From: CAZEQD01 sp964514305
Lineage (GTDB): Bacteria > Acidobacteriota > Aminicenantia > Aminicenantales > Aminicenantaceae
DNA: 43,416 bases
Reading direction: 5' to 3'
Assembly (NCBI GenBank): GCA_964514305.1
Contig: CAZEQD010000012.1
Location: 1-43,416 of the forward strand
The notes beneath the pieces were generated by a model. That model ran no database searches. It saw only the letters and a program-made list of their open reading frames with translations, and was not told where the DNA came from. Shown piece after piece: positions 16,206 to 24,805 of this stretch (position 1 is its first letter; each line of letters opens with the position of its first letter). A program made the position numbers and the translations under genes.

Positions 16206-18233
16206 ATGATGCTTTCTTTTCCAGAAAAATTAATTCTCATAGCCATTATCATTGTTACTGGCTTTGCCTTTTTCTATCCGGTTTTATACCGTTTCCGGAT
16301 CATTCGCTCAGGCAAGCCCGAAAATAGGTTTAACAACTTAGCTTCAAGAGTGATGCAAGCTTTGGCCAAAGTTTTTCTCCAGAAATGTACTCTGAAAAAT
16401 GAAAGAATATTCACAGGTATTATTCACGTTTTTATTTTTTATGGAGCTCTTTCCTTTGATACAATGACTGTTAATCATACTTTAGAAGGCTTTTTGGATA
16501 ATTTTTATCTCTTTGGCCAAACCGGTTTTGCCCTATTTTTTTCTTTAATCATTGATATATTTGCTATCTTAGTTTTAGGGGCTGTGGTTTTCTTAGTTGT
16601 AAGACGTTACATTATAAGGCCAAAAGCCTATGCTACAGGATTACTTGATTCAGGCATAATCTATTTCTTATTAACAACAGTTACCTTAAGCTATCTTTAT
16701 TTTGAATGTTTTAATATTTTAGCTGATCCCCATCAGGAACGCCTCTCTTTTTTAGGCATCCTTTTAGCCCATAAAATAAAGAGTTTAGGCTTAGAGCCAT
16801 CGCTTGTGGCCTTCCATTTAAAAACTTCCTGGTGGCTCCATACCCTTATTGTATATGCTTTTATTACCTATGTGCCTCATTCTAAATATTTTCATATGTT
16901 TACTGGCCCATTTAATCTTGTCTTTCGTTCTCAAAAACCAATGGGCGAGTTAAAAGCCCTTCAATTAGATCTTGAACAAACAGAGACGTTTGGCTTAGAG
17001 AAAGCTTCAGATTTTACCTGGAAAGACTTACTTGATTCCTTTTCTTGTATGGAGTGTGGACGATGTCAGGATGCCTGCCCAGCTTTTGCCAGTGATAAAC
17101 CTCTTTCACCTAAAATGATTATCCTCAACCTTAAACATTATCTCCTCCAACAAGGCAAAAATATAATTCATCAGAAAAAGGATGAACTTAAGCCTCTCAT
17201 GGAAGAAATTTACAGCCCAGATGAAATTTGGACCTGTACTACTTGTGGAGCCTGCATGCATGTCTGTCCCGTAGAAATCGAACATATTCCCAAAATAATT
17301 GGCCTCAGACAAAGTCAGGTGTTAATGAGCAGTCAATTTCCTTCAGAATTAAATTCTTTTTTCCGAAATATAGAAACAAACAGCAATCCCTGGGGAATAG
17401 GTTTTGCTTCTCGGGCAGATTGGGCTCAAGAACTGGAGGTTAAACTCAGCAGCCAGCATCCTCAGGCAGAATACCTCTTCTGGGTAGGCTGTGCCGGCTC
17501 ATTTGATGAGGAAGGTAAAAAAGTGGCTAAATCTTTAGTAACCATTATGAAAAGAGCCGGGCTTGATTTTGCTATCTTGGGAACAGAAGAGAAATGCTGC
17601 GGAGATTCTTTGAGACGTTTGGGCAACGAATATCTTTTCCAGACGTTAGCTGAAGAAAATATAAAAATATTTAAAAAATACAATATAAAAAAAATAATAG
17701 TTATCTGTCCTCATGGCTACAACGTATTTAAAAACGAATACCCCAGACTTTTAGAAATAATTCCTTCTCTCTCTCCTGAGGAAAAAGAAAATTTCAAAAA
17801 AATCAAAGTTTTTCATCATACTCAGCTTATAGCTGAGCTTATAAAAAGTGGTCGACTCTCGATAAAGCCAGATGAAGAGAAAGCCCTAACCTATCATGAT
17901 TCTTGCTACCTTGCTCGTCATAATGGAATCATAGATGAACCCCGTCAAATTCTCTCTGCTTTGAGTCAAGGCAAAATAATAGAGCTTAAAAACAACAGGG
18001 AACATGGTTTCTGCTGCGGAGGAGGCGGAGGATTAATGTGGACAGAAGAATCCCTGGGAAAAAGAATAAATCATCTGCGCACAGATGAGATTATTAACTC
18101 CCAAGCCCAGATAGCGGCCACTTCCTGTCCTTTTTGTCTGACTATGCTCAAGGATGGATTAAAAGATAAAGATATTTCTAAGGTGGAAATTCAAGATATT
18201 GCTCAACTTGTAGCCAAGAATCTTGAGGATTAA
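16206..18233 (+). CDS. Membrane-anchored HdrD-like iron-sulfur oxidoreductase (ETF-associated type)
   Basis: Electron-transfer protein of about 675 residues. The first 240 residues hold about six hydrophobic segments resembling the heme-b nitrate-reductase-gamma domain. A dicluster ferredoxin domain follows (CMECGRCQDACPAF near residue 280 and CTTCGACMHVCPVE near 342). Two cysteine-rich CCG domains come last (EEKCCGD near 461 with CPHGYN, and HDSCYLARH with GFCCGGGGG near 600), as in HdrD/GlpC. Proteins of this architecture commonly link electron-transferring flavoprotein to the quinone pool, but no etfAB lies in this window. AAAGGAGG at 16197-16204 supports the ATG at 16206 or the adjacent 16209. 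The frame remains open upstream into the preceding gene, which is not used. Confidence 0.85.
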   Translation: MMLSFPEKLILIAIIIVTGFAFFYPVLYRFRIIRSGKPENRFNNLASRVMQALAKVFLQKCTLKNERIFTGIIHVFIFYGALSFDTMTVNHTLEGFLDNFYLFGQTGFALFFSLIIDIFAILVLGAVVFLVVRRYIIRPKAYATGLLDSGIIYFLLTTVTLSYLYFECFNILADPHQERLSFLGILLAHKIKSLGLEPSLVAFHLKTSWWLHTLIVYAFITYVPHSKYFHMFTGPFNLVFRSQKPMGELKALQLDLEQTETFGLEKASDFTWKDLLDSFSCMECGRCQDACPAFASDKPLSPKMIILNLKHYLLQQGKNIIHQKKDELKPLMEEIYSPDEIWTCTTCGACMHVCPVEIEHIPKIIGLRQSQVLMSSQFPSELNSFFRNIETNSNPWGIGFASRADWAQELEVKLSSQHPQAEYLFWVGCAGSFDEEGKKVAKSLVTIMKRAGLDFAILGTEEKCCGDSLRRLGNEYLFQTLAEENIKIFKKYNIKKIIVICPHGYNVFKNEYPRLLEIIPSLSPEEKENFKKIKVFHHTQLIAELIKSGRLSIKPDEEKALTYHDSCYLARHNGIIDEPRQILSALSQGKIIELKNNREHGFCCGGGGGLMWTEESLGKRINHLRTDEIINSQAQIAATSCPFCLTMLKDGLKDKDISKVEIQDIAQLVAKNLED

Positions 18234-18261
18234 AATAATAATTAATAATTATTTTGTTATT

Positions 18262-19302
18262 TCAGCGAGATTCTAAAATCTCTGCAAAAGCCGAGATGGC
18301 TCTATCTATATCCCTGTCGTCTATATCCTTATGGGTAACAAAACGAATTCCTCCTCTAGTGGGCAAGGCCAGCACCCTTCTTTTTTTTAGTTCATCTAAA
18401 AACTCTGGAATGGTTAAGCGAGGATGGTTTAAGTCAAAAATAATAATATTTGTTTGAATCAAGTCTGGATTTAGTTCTATTCCTGGTATGGTGGCAATAG
18501 TCTTTGCTAATCTTTTAGCCCTTTGGTGATCTTCAACGAGCCTCTCCCTCATCTCTGTTAAAGCCAAAATACCTGGGGCAGCTAAAACTCCCAATTGGCG
18601 CATTCCTCCCCCTAAAGCTTTCCTTACTCGGCGGGCTTCATCAATAAATTCCTGAGGTCCAGTTAGCATAGAACCAACTGGGGCCGATAACCCTTTGGAG
18701 AGACAAAACATTAAAGAATCTCCAATAGCAGCATAATCTTTGATAGAAACTCCTGAAGCATGGCAGGCGTTAAAAACTCGAGCTCCATCGAAATGAATCT
18801 TTATACCATGTTTATCGGCAATTTCTCGCAGAGCTTTTAAATTTTCCAGAGGGACTACTGTCCCACTCCAGTTGTTATGAGTATTTTCGATACAGATTAA
18901 GCTGGTTCGAGGAAAATGGACTGATGGTTTTCTAATATTCTTTTCCACTAAATCAGGATCCATAGCCCCCCGATTGGAAGGAAGGGGCCGGGGCATTATT
19001 CTGGCAATAAAAGTCATATGAGTAGATTCCATGTTATAAATATGAGATCTCTCCTCAACAATCACTTCATCCAGTTCCCTTGTCCAGACTTTAACAGCAA
19101 TTGAATTGCCCATAGTACCCGAGGGGACAAAAAGAGCAGCTTCTTTACCTAAGAGTTCAGCGGACAGAGCTTCAAGCTTTTGGACAGTAGGGTCATCGCC
19201 CAGAACATCATCCCCAACTACAGCCTCGGCCATGGCCTTCCTCATTTTTTCGGTTGGCCTGGTCACTGTATCACTTCTAAAATCGGAGTAATTATTTATC
19301 AT
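18262..19302 (-). CDS. ltaE: Low-specificity L-threonine aldolase
   Basis: PLP enzyme that cleaves L-threonine or allo-threonine to glycine and acetaldehyde. It has 346 residues, the normal length. The N-terminal signature FRSDTVTRPT, the cofactor-ring segment GTMGNSIAV, HFDGARVFNA (Asp to the pyridine nitrogen) and the Schiff-base lysine in FCLSKGLSAPVGSML are visible. The ATG has AAAGGAG upstream at an 8-nt spacing. It is convergent with the iron-sulfur oxidoreductase gene and has its own promoter. Threonine aldolase and related beta-eliminating lyases share this fold; the motifs favour threonine aldolase. Confidence 0.9.
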   Translation of the reverse strand: MINNYSDFRSDTVTRPTEKMRKAMAEAVVGDDVLGDDPTVQKLEALSAELLGKEAALFVPSGTMGNSIAVKVWTRELDEVIVEERSHIYNMESTHMTFIARIMPRPLPSNRGAMDPDLVEKNIRKPSVHFPRTSLICIENTHNNWSGTVVPLENLKALREIADKHGIKIHFDGARVFNACHASGVSIKDYAAIGDSLMFCLSKGLSAPVGSMLTGPQEFIDEARRVRKALGGGMRQLGVLAAPGILALTEMRERLVEDHQRAKRLAKTIATIPGIELNPDLIQTNIIIFDLNHPRLTIPEFLDELKKRRVLALPTRGGIRFVTHKDIDDRDIDRAISAFAEILESR

Positions 19303-19331
19303 TCACTGCGCTCCTTTCTTTTTTCCTGCTC

Positions 19332-19360
19332 ATTATAAAAAAAAACATCTCCAGAGTAAA
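19332..19360 (-). promoter_or_regulatory. Putative promoter of the threonine aldolase gene
   Basis: On the minus strand TTTACT (revcomp of 19355-19360) and TATAAT (revcomp of 19332-19337) are spaced by 17 nt. They lie about 30 nt upstream of the start codon, with a long T-run in the spacer. The -10 matches the consensus and the -35 matches partly. Confidence 0.5.
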
Positions 19361-19470
19361 ATTATTATTAACGATGACAAGAATTTCCACTCCCGCTAGA
19401 AACTTTTTGAAGGTTTACTTGGTTATTAATCTATGGTATAGATAACTTTGATTTTTTGGCCTATTAAACT

Positions 19471-20187
19471 ATGAAAAAAAAGAAAATTTATAATTACTTT
19501 ATTTATCTTCTTTCTCTTCTTATTCTTTTCTTTTTGAGTGCAAATATTTCTTTTCAAGTAGTAATGAAAGGCGAAATGGTTTCTCTGCCTAATTTGATCG
19601 GTAAGACAATGAATGAAGCCAAACAAGAATTAGACAGGAAAAAATTATCGCTTGTCCAAAAAGGCACTCAATTTAGTACTAAATGGCCTCAGGGGCAGAT
19701 TATATTCCAGGAACCTTCCCCTGGTTCAAAAATAAAATTAAACAAAAAAGTAAAAGTAATTTTGAGTGCAGGTAGCGAATTAGTTATCGTCCCTAAACTT
19801 ATCGGCAAAAATCTTCAGTCCATTAGCCCAATCTTAGGTGAAGCAGGCCTGAAAAAAGGCAAGATATCTCAAGCTCACACTTCAAAATATGCAGCCAGCA
19901 AAATCATAGCCCAGCAACCAATTCCTTTAGCGAAAGTCGCCAGGAATTCCTCAGTTAGCTTTCTGGTCAGCCAGGGACAAAGAGAAAAAAAATATGTTAT
20001 GCCTGATTTAATAGGAAAGCCAGCAGCTAGAATTATTGCCAGATTGAAAGAAATGGATTTCAAAGTAGAGGATATTCGTTATGTTTATTACCCTGGTTTA
20101 GAATCGGGTATTATAATCAAACAGTTTCCCCCTCAGGGATTCCGCATTCAAAAAAGAAACCTTATCAATCTGGAGGTAAGTAAATAA
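19471..20187 (+). CDS. Membrane-anchored protein with three PASTA domains, no kinase
   Basis: Protein of 238 residues with a short basic N-terminus, one transmembrane helix (about residues 8-30) and three consecutive PASTA repeats. Each begins with a V/M-P-x-L-I-G-K motif: SLPNLIGKTMNEA (about 38), VPKLIGKNLQS (about 107) and MPDLIGKPAARI (about 175). PASTA domains of Ser/Thr kinases and penicillin-binding proteins bind muropeptides or unlinked peptidoglycan; here there is no catalytic domain. The topology predicts periplasmic PASTA domains. It overlaps rpe by 1 nt (TAATG). Its function as a cell-wall sensor or adaptor is inference. Confidence 0.85.
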   Translation: MKKKKIYNYFIYLLSLLILFFLSANISFQVVMKGEMVSLPNLIGKTMNEAKQELDRKKLSLVQKGTQFSTKWPQGQIIFQEPSPGSKIKLNKKVKVILSAGSELVIVPKLIGKNLQSISPILGEAGLKKGKISQAHTSKYAASKIIAQQPIPLAKVARNSSVSFLVSQGQREKKYVMPDLIGKPAARIIARLKEMDFKVEDIRYVYYPGLESGIIIKQFPPQGFRIQKRNLINLEVSK

Positions 20188-20855
20188 TGATTCAAATTGC
20201 TCCTTCTATTCTTTCTGCTGATTTCACTAAAATCGAAGAAGCAGTCAAGACGGTAGAAGAGGCTGGGGCCGACTTAATTCATGTTGATGTCATGGATGGA
20301 CACTTTGTCCCCAATCTTACTTTTGGGCCCAAGTTGGTCTCATCTCTCAAAAAAAAGACATCTTTGCCCTTGGATGTCCATCTAATGGTCGAAAATCCAG
20401 GCTTCTTTATTCCACTTTTCCAGGAGGCTGGAGCAGATTGGATTTCTATCCACTTAGAAGCTTCAGTTCACCTCCATAGACATATCCACCTCATAAAAGA
20501 ATATAAGAAAAAAGCAGGGTTAGCTCTAAACCCAGCTACCCCTATTCATCTCCTGAACGATATTATCCAGGACCTAGATTATGTCCTCATCATGACCGTC
20601 AATCCTGGCTGGGGAGGCCAAAGTTTCATTGATTCGGGCCTGACTAAAATTGCCCAGCTTAAAAGCTGGATAGAAGGACAAAAGCTCCAAATACCCATAG
20701 AGGTGGATGGCGGCCTTAATTTGGACAATATAGAAAGAGTAATCAAAGCTGGAGCTGAGATTATTGTGGCCGGCTCGGCTGTTTTCCAGGCGGCCAACCC
20801 AGGAGATGTCGTTATTAAAATGAAGGAACTGGCAAACAAGGCTCTATCAAGATGA
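20187..20855 (+). CDS. rpe: Ribulose-phosphate 3-epimerase
   Basis: TIM-barrel enzyme that interconverts D-ribulose 5-phosphate and D-xylulose 5-phosphate in the pentose phosphate pathway. It has 222 residues. Conserved active-site motifs are APSILSADF, HVDVMDGHFVPNLTFG (metal-binding His and catalytic Asp), DVHLMVENP, MTVNPGWGGQ and EVDGGL (second catalytic Asp). The C-terminal phosphate-binding GSAVF is intact. The start overlaps the PASTA gene stop by 1 nt, and the stop overlaps the next start (ATGATAG), so translation is tightly coupled. Confidence 0.96.
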   Translation: MIQIAPSILSADFTKIEEAVKTVEEAGADLIHVDVMDGHFVPNLTFGPKLVSSLKKKTSLPLDVHLMVENPGFFIPLFQEAGADWISIHLEASVHLHRHIHLIKEYKKKAGLALNPATPIHLLNDIIQDLDYVLIMTVNPGWGGQSFIDSGLTKIAQLKSWIEGQKLQIPIEVDGGLNLDNIERVIKAGAEIIVAGSAVFQAANPGDVVIKMKELANKALSR

Positions 20856-21793
20856 TAGCTGTGGTAACTGGAGCCGCGGGTTTTATCGGCTCCCATCTCT
20901 GTCAGAGACTTTTAAAGAAAAACTGGGAAGTGGTGGGCATTGATTGTCTTACTGATTTTTATCCACGTTGGATAAAAGAAAAAAATATTTCTTCCTTGCT
21001 TAAAGAAAATAACTTTAAGCTATTAACGACAGATTTAAATCAGCTTGATTTGAAAAAAACATTAAAAAGCACAGATATTATCTTTCATCTGGCAGCCCAA
21101 GCTGGAGTTAGATCAAGCTGGGGCCAAAATTTCACTATCTACACTGAGAATAACATCGAAGCCACTCAAAAATTATTAGAAGCAACTAAGGAGGCAGCCG
21201 TCAAAAAATTTATTTTTGCTTCATCTTCTTCTGTTTATGGATTTTGTCCTCACCTTCCTGTGACTGAAGATAGTCCTCTTTATCCTTATTCGCCTTATGG
21301 AGTTTCTAAATTGGCGGCTGAAAAGCTTTGCTCTCTATATTACACAAACTACGGAATTCCCGCTTTATCTCTCAGATTATTTACAGTCTATGGACCAAGA
21401 CAAAGACCTGATATGGCCTTTCATAAATTTTTAAAAGCTGGAGCCAAAAATAACCAGATTACCGTTTTTGGTGATGGTCAGCAAACAAGGGATTTCACCT
21501 ATGTCACAGATGTCATTGATGGTTTTATGGCCGCCTTGGAGAAAGGTAAAATCGGTGAAATCTATAACATTGGAGGGGGTCAGAGGATAAAATTAGTTGA
21601 TACTTTGCCTTTAATAGAGAAAACTTGCCAGAAAAAGATAAAAATCAGCTGGCAAAAAGTACAGAAAGGAGACGTCCCCCATACATGGGCTGCCATCGAT
21701 AAAGCCCGTCGAGATTTAAATTATTCACCTCAGGTGTCTCTATTAGATGGATTGAAGGAGGAATGGATTTGGCTTCAAAAGCTCTATCAGTAA
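20852..21793 (+). CDS. NAD-dependent sugar-nucleotide epimerase/dehydratase
   Basis: Extended short-chain dehydrogenase of 313 residues. The NAD motif is GAAGFIGSHL. Catalytic residues appear in FASSSSVYG (Ser) and YSPYGVSKLAAE (Tyr-x3-Lys), and the substrate region contains RLFTVYGPRQRPDMAFHKF. The latter segment, with DGQQTRDFTYV, matches UDP-glucuronate 4-epimerase and UDP-glucose 4-epimerase-like proteins most closely. The exact sugar cannot be decided. It probably supplies an activated sugar for surface polysaccharide, fitting with the rhamnose reductase gene elsewhere in the window. It overlaps rpe by 4 nt. Confidence 0.9.
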   Translation: MIAVVTGAAGFIGSHLCQRLLKKNWEVVGIDCLTDFYPRWIKEKNISSLLKENNFKLLTTDLNQLDLKKTLKSTDIIFHLAAQAGVRSSWGQNFTIYTENNIEATQKLLEATKEAAVKKFIFASSSSVYGFCPHLPVTEDSPLYPYSPYGVSKLAAEKLCSLYYTNYGIPALSLRLFTVYGPRQRPDMAFHKFLKAGAKNNQITVFGDGQQTRDFTYVTDVIDGFMAALEKGKIGEIYNIGGGQRIKLVDTLPLIEKTCQKKIKISWQKVQKGDVPHTWAAIDKARRDLNYSPQVSLLDGLKEEWIWLQKLYQ

Positions 21794-22608
21794 AAAACAC
21801 AGCTGCTCAACTCAGAAGCAAGGAAAAAATTAAAAAGATAGTCTGTTTAACCATCATTCTCATCTTTGCTTTAATTCTTAGCTTCAGTTGCAAAAAAGAA
21901 AATCCAGAATTGGCACCAGACATCCAAAGCTCAGATGAAGCTCTCTACAAATTGGGAGAAAAATATATAAAGAAAGATCCAGAAAAGGCTCGTCTTTATT
22001 TAAGGCAAGTCATAGACTCTTTTCCCAAAAGCTTCTATGCCCAGCGAGCTAAACTGGCTATTGCTGATTCTTATTTTAAAAAAGGAGACGAAGGCAGCCT
22101 GATTCTGGCTGCTTCTGAATACAGAGAATTTATTTCACTCTTTCCCTTAAGTCCATCAGCTGCCTACGCTCAATACCAAATAGCCATGACCTTTTACAAA
22201 AAAGCCTTAAAGCCAGGGCGAGATCAAACGAAAACAAGACAAGCCTTGGCTGAATTCAAAAAAGTGATCACCAATTATCCCCTTAGCGAAGAGGCCAAAT
22301 TGGCTGAGGAAAAAATAAAAGATTGTGAAGAAAGGCTGGCCGAACATGAACTCACCATCGGCGAACTTTATTATAAAATGGGTGCTTATAAAGGAGCGGT
22401 AAATCGCTTAAAAGAAATTCTGACCAATTTTCCTAATTATTCGAAGATGGACAGAGTTTACTACTATTTGGGAGATTCCTACCTTAAATGGAAGAAAAAA
22501 GATGAAAGTATTCCCTATTTTACTAAATTGATATCGGATTTCCCCCAGAGTAAATATGCTCAAAAAGCCCAAGAGATACTGAAGGAACTGGAAAAGAAAA
22601 AGAAATAA
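21763..22608 (+). CDS. bamD: Outer membrane assembly lipoprotein BamD
   Basis: TPR lipoprotein of the beta-barrel assembly machinery. A basic N-terminus and hydrophobic helix end in the lipobox ILSFSC (C about 43). TPR-like repeats follow: ALYKLGEKYIKKDPEKARLY, RAKLAIADSYFKKGDEG, AQYQIAMTFYKKA, and YYLGDSYLKWKKKDESI. The segment QVIDSFPKSFYAQRAKL is characteristic of BamD/YfiO. At 281 residues it is slightly longer than E. coli BamD. AAGGAGG lies directly before the ATG at 21763, and a TTG two codons on has better spacing, so the exact start is open. It overlaps the epimerase gene by 31 nt. Confidence 0.85.
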   Translation: MDLASKALSVKNTAAQLRSKEKIKKIVCLTIILIFALILSFSCKKENPELAPDIQSSDEALYKLGEKYIKKDPEKARLYLRQVIDSFPKSFYAQRAKLAIADSYFKKGDEGSLILAASEYREFISLFPLSPSAAYAQYQIAMTFYKKALKPGRDQTKTRQALAEFKKVITNYPLSEEAKLAEEKIKDCEERLAEHELTIGELYYKMGAYKGAVNRLKEILTNFPNYSKMDRVYYYLGDSYLKWKKKDESIPYFTKLISDFPQSKYAQKAQEILKELEKKKK

Positions 22609-22636
22609 TTTTTATCTATCCAAGGCGGAGGTTTAA

Positions 22637-23416
22637 ATGAAAAGAAATGTTTATTTTTTAATTTTTATGATGCTCATGATGATTTCAGTCTACTTTGCTT
22701 ATGGCCAAGAGCAAGCTTTCCCGACAGAGTCAAATATTTCCTGGAAACCGGGTTTCGGATTTGAATCCTTCTCCAGAACAATAGAATGGGATGGTAAAGA
22801 GTCAACCTCTAAACTTAAATCTTATTATTTTACCTTCAATACTGATATCGAGCTCCAATCCGGCCTAACCCTAAGCGGATTAATTGGATATTCATTTTCA
22901 TCCTTTAATTCTTTAATCTTCAAAGAATTGCCTTTTTCTCTGGATTTACAAGCAGGAAGTATCGGAGGTTTTATTTTAGGAGCAGGCCTTCAAAAAAATA
23001 TTTTATCTTTCAAAGACATTGAGATAGGAGCTTATGGTCAATTCGTCTATTGTCTGGGAGTAAAAGAAAATTGGGAAATACCTGGCCTGGCTGTAGAAGG
23101 AACAGCCCAGGGCAAGCCATCCTGGATGAGAGGAAAGGTTGGACCTATTTTTAGCTATGAGGGATATGACTATTTTCAGCCCTATATAAAATTTAATTTC
23201 AATAAACTGTGGGGAACTTTCAAAATGGAAGAAACTGTTGAGGATTTAAGTGGACAAGAAAAGAAAAAAATAACAGGAAAAAGCTTATTGGAGGCCAGTT
23301 TAGGAGCTATTTATCAGTTGAGCAATTCCTTAAGTTTTCAGGCTGAAATAAATTTATTGCCTTATAAAGGAGGGGTAAATTTAGGGCTGGTAATAAAAGG
23401 ACTTTATTCTTTTTAG
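22637..23416 (+). CDS. Outer membrane beta-barrel protein, unknown function
   Basis: Predicted secreted protein of 259 residues with a clear signal peptide (VYFLIFMMLMMISVYFAYGQE). The body has alternating hydrophobic/polar strands with repeated glycines and a C-terminal strand ending in LVIKGLYSF, whose terminal Phe is the classic signal for barrel insertion. No conserved family is recognised; it looks like an OmpW/OMP_b-brl-type small barrel. It lies 28 nt downstream of bamD with AGGCGGAGG upstream of its ATG, and 14 nt before the subtilase gene. Confidence 0.7.
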   Translation: MKRNVYFLIFMMLMMISVYFAYGQEQAFPTESNISWKPGFGFESFSRTIEWDGKESTSKLKSYYFTFNTDIELQSGLTLSGLIGYSFSSFNSLIFKELPFSLDLQAGSIGGFILGAGLQKNILSFKDIEIGAYGQFVYCLGVKENWEIPGLAVEGTAQGKPSWMRGKVGPIFSYEGYDYFQPYIKFNFNKLWGTFKMEETVEDLSGQEKKKITGKSLLEASLGAIYQLSNSLSFQAEINLLPYKGGVNLGLVIKGLYSF

Positions 23417-23430
23417 GCAAGGAGGCAAAA

Positions 23431-24801
23431 ATGAAAGGCATAATAAAAAAAGCTGATAAATTATTATATCTATTAATTATAATCTTTATTACTACATCTA
23501 CTCTGAGCTTCCAGAATTTTAGGTCTGATAAAAAAATCTACTATCACCGCCAACCCTTTCAAAGAGATCTTAAAGCTTTAAACAAAGGGCAGCCTTTCCA
23601 CTCTAAAGGAATAAAATATGCTCCAGATCAAATCCTTGTCAAGTTCAAACCGAATCTAACAAAGCAGATGATTAAAGCAGAAATAGCTGCCTATCAAGCT
23701 AAAAAAATTAGACTAATTCCCCGGATACACGTTTACCAGCTTCAAATTCCAGAAAATCTAAGCGTAGAAGAGATGTTAACTATTTTCAGGCAGAATCCCG
23801 ACGTCGATTATGCCGAACCAAATTATAAAGCCTATATAGCTGTCACCCCTGATGATGTTTTTTTCAAGTGGCAGTATGCTCTTTATAATTCAGGTCAAGA
23901 GATTGGTCCAGCGGGCAGCCCTCGAGGGAAATCCGGAGCTGACATTAAGGCTCCCTCTGCCTGGGAAGAAACCAAAGGAGATGAGCAGGTAATTATTGCC
24001 TTTATTGATACAGGCATTGATTTTAACCATCCTGACTTAAAAAATAAAATTCTTTCCAGCGGCCCAGACTATGCCAACGACGACAACAAAGCCGCAGACG
24101 ACAATGGTCACGGTACCTTTGTAGCTGGAATAGCTGCAGCTGAAACAAACAACAGCGAAGGTATTGCTGGAGTTGCCTGGAACTGTAAAATCCTCCCCAT
24201 CAAAGCCATGGATGAAGAAGGGTCTGGCTACTACAGCTGGATTATTCAGGCTATTATCTGGGCCACAGATCATGAAGCTGACGTTATCAATCTCAGCTTA
24301 GGTGGAGAGGAACCAGCTAAAAGCTTAAGAGATGCGGTCAAGTATGCTAACGAAAATAATGTGGTTGTGGCTGCGGCGGCCGGTAATGATGGGGCTTCTG
24401 TCCTTTATCCAGCTGCTTATGATGACTACTGTTTGGCTGTGGCGGCTACTGATTATAATGACAATTGGATTTCCTGGTCCAATTCAGGCCCAGAAGTAGA
24501 TGTAGCTGCTCCTGGGGAAAGAATCGTCGGACCGGTCCCTACTTGGTATTGGGGCCCAGGTTCTTTTCCATATGGGTATGGTTCAGGAACTTCGGCTTCA
24601 ACACCCCATGTAGCTGGTTTGGCCGCCTTAATTAAAAGTATAAAGCCCTGGCTTACAGCTTCAGAAATAATGAATATAATTAGTTATTCATCTGATGATA
24701 TAAACTCTTCTCAATTCCCTGGAAAAGATAAATATATCGGTTATGGGCGGATAAATATGGAGAACGCATTGGTGCCTATTAAAATAACTTCAGGCCCATG
24801 A
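23431..24801 (+). CDS. Secreted subtilisin-like serine protease (peptidase S8)
   Basis: Protease of 456 residues. The order is: an N-terminal hydrophobic segment (about 8-26), an inhibitor-like propeptide of the fervidolysin type (YAPDQILVKFKPN to NPDVDYAEPNYKAYI, about residues 63-135) and the catalytic domain. The triad is complete: Asp in AFIDTGIDFNHPD (about 194), His in DDNGHGTFVAGIAA (about 226) and Ser in GSGTSASTPHVAGLAALI (about 388). The oxyanion Asn is in AAAGNDGA. The ATG has AAGGAGG at good spacing. It is the last envelope gene before recN. A secreted or periplasmic role is inferred; substrates are unknown. Confidence 0.92.
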   Translation: MKGIIKKADKLLYLLIIIFITTSTLSFQNFRSDKKIYYHRQPFQRDLKALNKGQPFHSKGIKYAPDQILVKFKPNLTKQMIKAEIAAYQAKKIRLIPRIHVYQLQIPENLSVEEMLTIFRQNPDVDYAEPNYKAYIAVTPDDVFFKWQYALYNSGQEIGPAGSPRGKSGADIKAPSAWEETKGDEQVIIAFIDTGIDFNHPDLKNKILSSGPDYANDDNKAADDNGHGTFVAGIAAAETNNSEGIAGVAWNCKILPIKAMDEEGSGYYSWIIQAIIWATDHEADVINLSLGGEEPAKSLRDAVKYANENNVVVAAAAGNDGASVLYPAAYDDYCLAVAATDYNDNWISWSNSGPEVDVAAPGERIVGPVPTWYWGPGSFPYGYGSGTSASTPHVAGLAALIKSIKPWLTASEIMNIISYSSDDINSSQFPGKDKYIGYGRINMENALVPIKITSGP

Positions 24802-24805
24802 ATAA

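Noticed and set aside
18232..18255. A/T-only hairpin between the HdrD-like gene and threonine aldolase
   Set aside because: AAAATAAT/ATTATTTT arms are expected by chance in sequence this AT-rich; too weak to call a terminator.
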